DNA from: Chrysogorgia sp. JL179-B06
Taxonomy: Eukaryota; Cnidaria; Anthozoa; Scleralcyonacea; Chrysogorgiidae
Assembly: GCA_035772405.1 (NCBI GenBank)
Contig: JAYKKM010000351.1
Coordinates: forward strand, 4,033,501-4,097,500
Direction: 5' to 3'
Length of the DNA stretch: 64,000 nt
The notes below the pieces were generated by a model. That model was not told the DNA's origin, made no database searches, and saw only the letters and a list, made by a program, of their open reading frames with translations. Made by a program: the position numbers and the translations under genes. How positions within the stretch are numbered: position 1 is the stretch's first letter; each line of letters opens with the position of its first letter. This document shows, piece by piece, positions 63,111 through 64,000 of the stretch.

Positions 63111-64000
63111 TGATACTCCTTTCAAACCATTTACTTTATTACTTAGTTATGCCGAATAAACTTGCGTGATAATTTCATGAGGCGTCACTAATCGTCACCC
63201 TATATTTCGCTAAGCGAGACCTTTACAGGCTTTACAGTTGTCATGCTTATCACTATTGCTACACGTGGTCTTACCGCTGTTTTACCATCCATGTTTGGTT
63301 TTATTATACCGTAAGCTTTTATTTGCCACATGGTGTGACAGTCCATATCCGATGGCAATGTGCAGGAATCTGCTTGAACTTAATTTTATCGTTGCCAACT
63401 ATTTAGTGTTAAAATTTTGTCACATCTTTCAGGACCTTTCGATCGTATTCTTTTGCACTCTGAGGTGTATTAATGACTTTATATCTTAGCGCATTTGTAT
63501 CAAAACACATTCTATTGAAACAACTTGTTTTTTACACGGAAATGAACAAAAACTTTCTGTTGTCAACAGTATTAGAATCTTTTTATATAGTGTTACAATT
63601 ACACAGCACGCGAACAGCAATGGAATTTGATGAAATTTGAACATCACAGCTATAGAGCTACTGTTCACAATCAGGCGTGATGCAAATAGAATACGCTGGC
63701 TAACTATGTTGTCTGCCTGACTTCCAGAAGTTTTTCGCCCCCTTTCAGTTTCACTTTCAGGTTGCACGCTGGGTTGCTGGAGCGCCCTGTAGGCCATTAT
63801 GTACAATATGGCCTCATTGTGTTCAATAAAATGTTCGCTAAGTCTTCTTTACAAAAATGTTATGGTTATTATATCGTAAAAAGTTTCGCTATAAGGTATT
63901 TTATGTTTAAATGTTGCCCAATTTCATTTATTACCTTCCTAAATTAGACTAAGGCTGAACAGCTTCAGCCAGTATCGTGTCATGCCTATTTGTATTTGCT
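63111..64000. other. Noncoding, no gene recognised
   Basis: Frames at 63238-63489 and 63806-63486 show no motif. Nothing else is supported. Confidence 0.4.

Overview
The window is intron-rich metazoan nuclear DNA, AT-rich and crowded with transposons of the kinds common in marine invertebrates: a Polinton, CR1/L2- and R4-like LINEs, a Penelope-like fragment, tRNA-derived SINEs and TTAA MITEs. A cnidarian or sponge-like host is my guess; the sequence does not settle it.

Host gene. Seven exons on the minus strand (58678-58484, 56401-56276, 55683-55566, 46977-46742, 46658-46576, 36963-36806, 974-867) have consensus splice sites and join in perfect phase with no stop. They encode part of the AAA+ core of an RNF213 (mysterin)-like giant ATPase/E3 ubiquitin ligase, with Walker A GETGCGKT, Walker B LFFDEANTT and the IAACNPYRK block. 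The start and end of the gene lie outside the window. Everything else from 0.9 to 58.7 kb is intron.

Polinton. The 35.8-kb intron 975-36805 holds a 32.3-kb Polinton/Maverick (adintovirus-like) element at 2439-34743. It has AG...CT ends, TIRs of 1.35-1.5 kb that carry (TA)n arrays, and a 5-bp TTGGG target duplication. The target was the loop of a 9-bp hairpin. A rightward block (10.7-16.8 kb) carries integrase, a penton-like minor capsid protein, major capsid protein, adenain-like protease and small basic proteins, often with overlapping stop and start codons. A leftward block (25.7-17.2 kb) carries protein-primed PolB and the packaging ATPase. PolB is split by a 3.8-kb LINE that bears a 2A-like motif. 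The left arm (3.9-9.7 kb) is an accessory region with a small-gene family of about four copies, a Cys-rich pair, an orphan 200-aa protein and a broken Fic-domain gene. TATA boxes recur 40-55 bp upstream of its genes. The right arm (26-33 kb) has three more unknown genes and a foldback repeat. Many core genes have frame breaks, mostly in A/T homopolymers, while capsid and protease are intact, so the insertion looks young or the assembly poorly polished.

Other introns. Intron 36964-46575 carries a 7.36-kb CACTG-ended DNA transposon with dense subterminal palindromes, itself hosting TTAA MITEs, SINEs and a LINE tail. Intron 46978-55565 is a pile of LINE fragments; its last element is an R4/Dong-type LINE with a restriction-like endonuclease, lying between two (AAT)n arrays. 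Intron 56402-58483 contains a 1.3-kb satellite built on an 8-bp unit. From 58.7 to 64 kb I recognise no exon, only repeats and a 23-residue coiled-coil repeat ORF.
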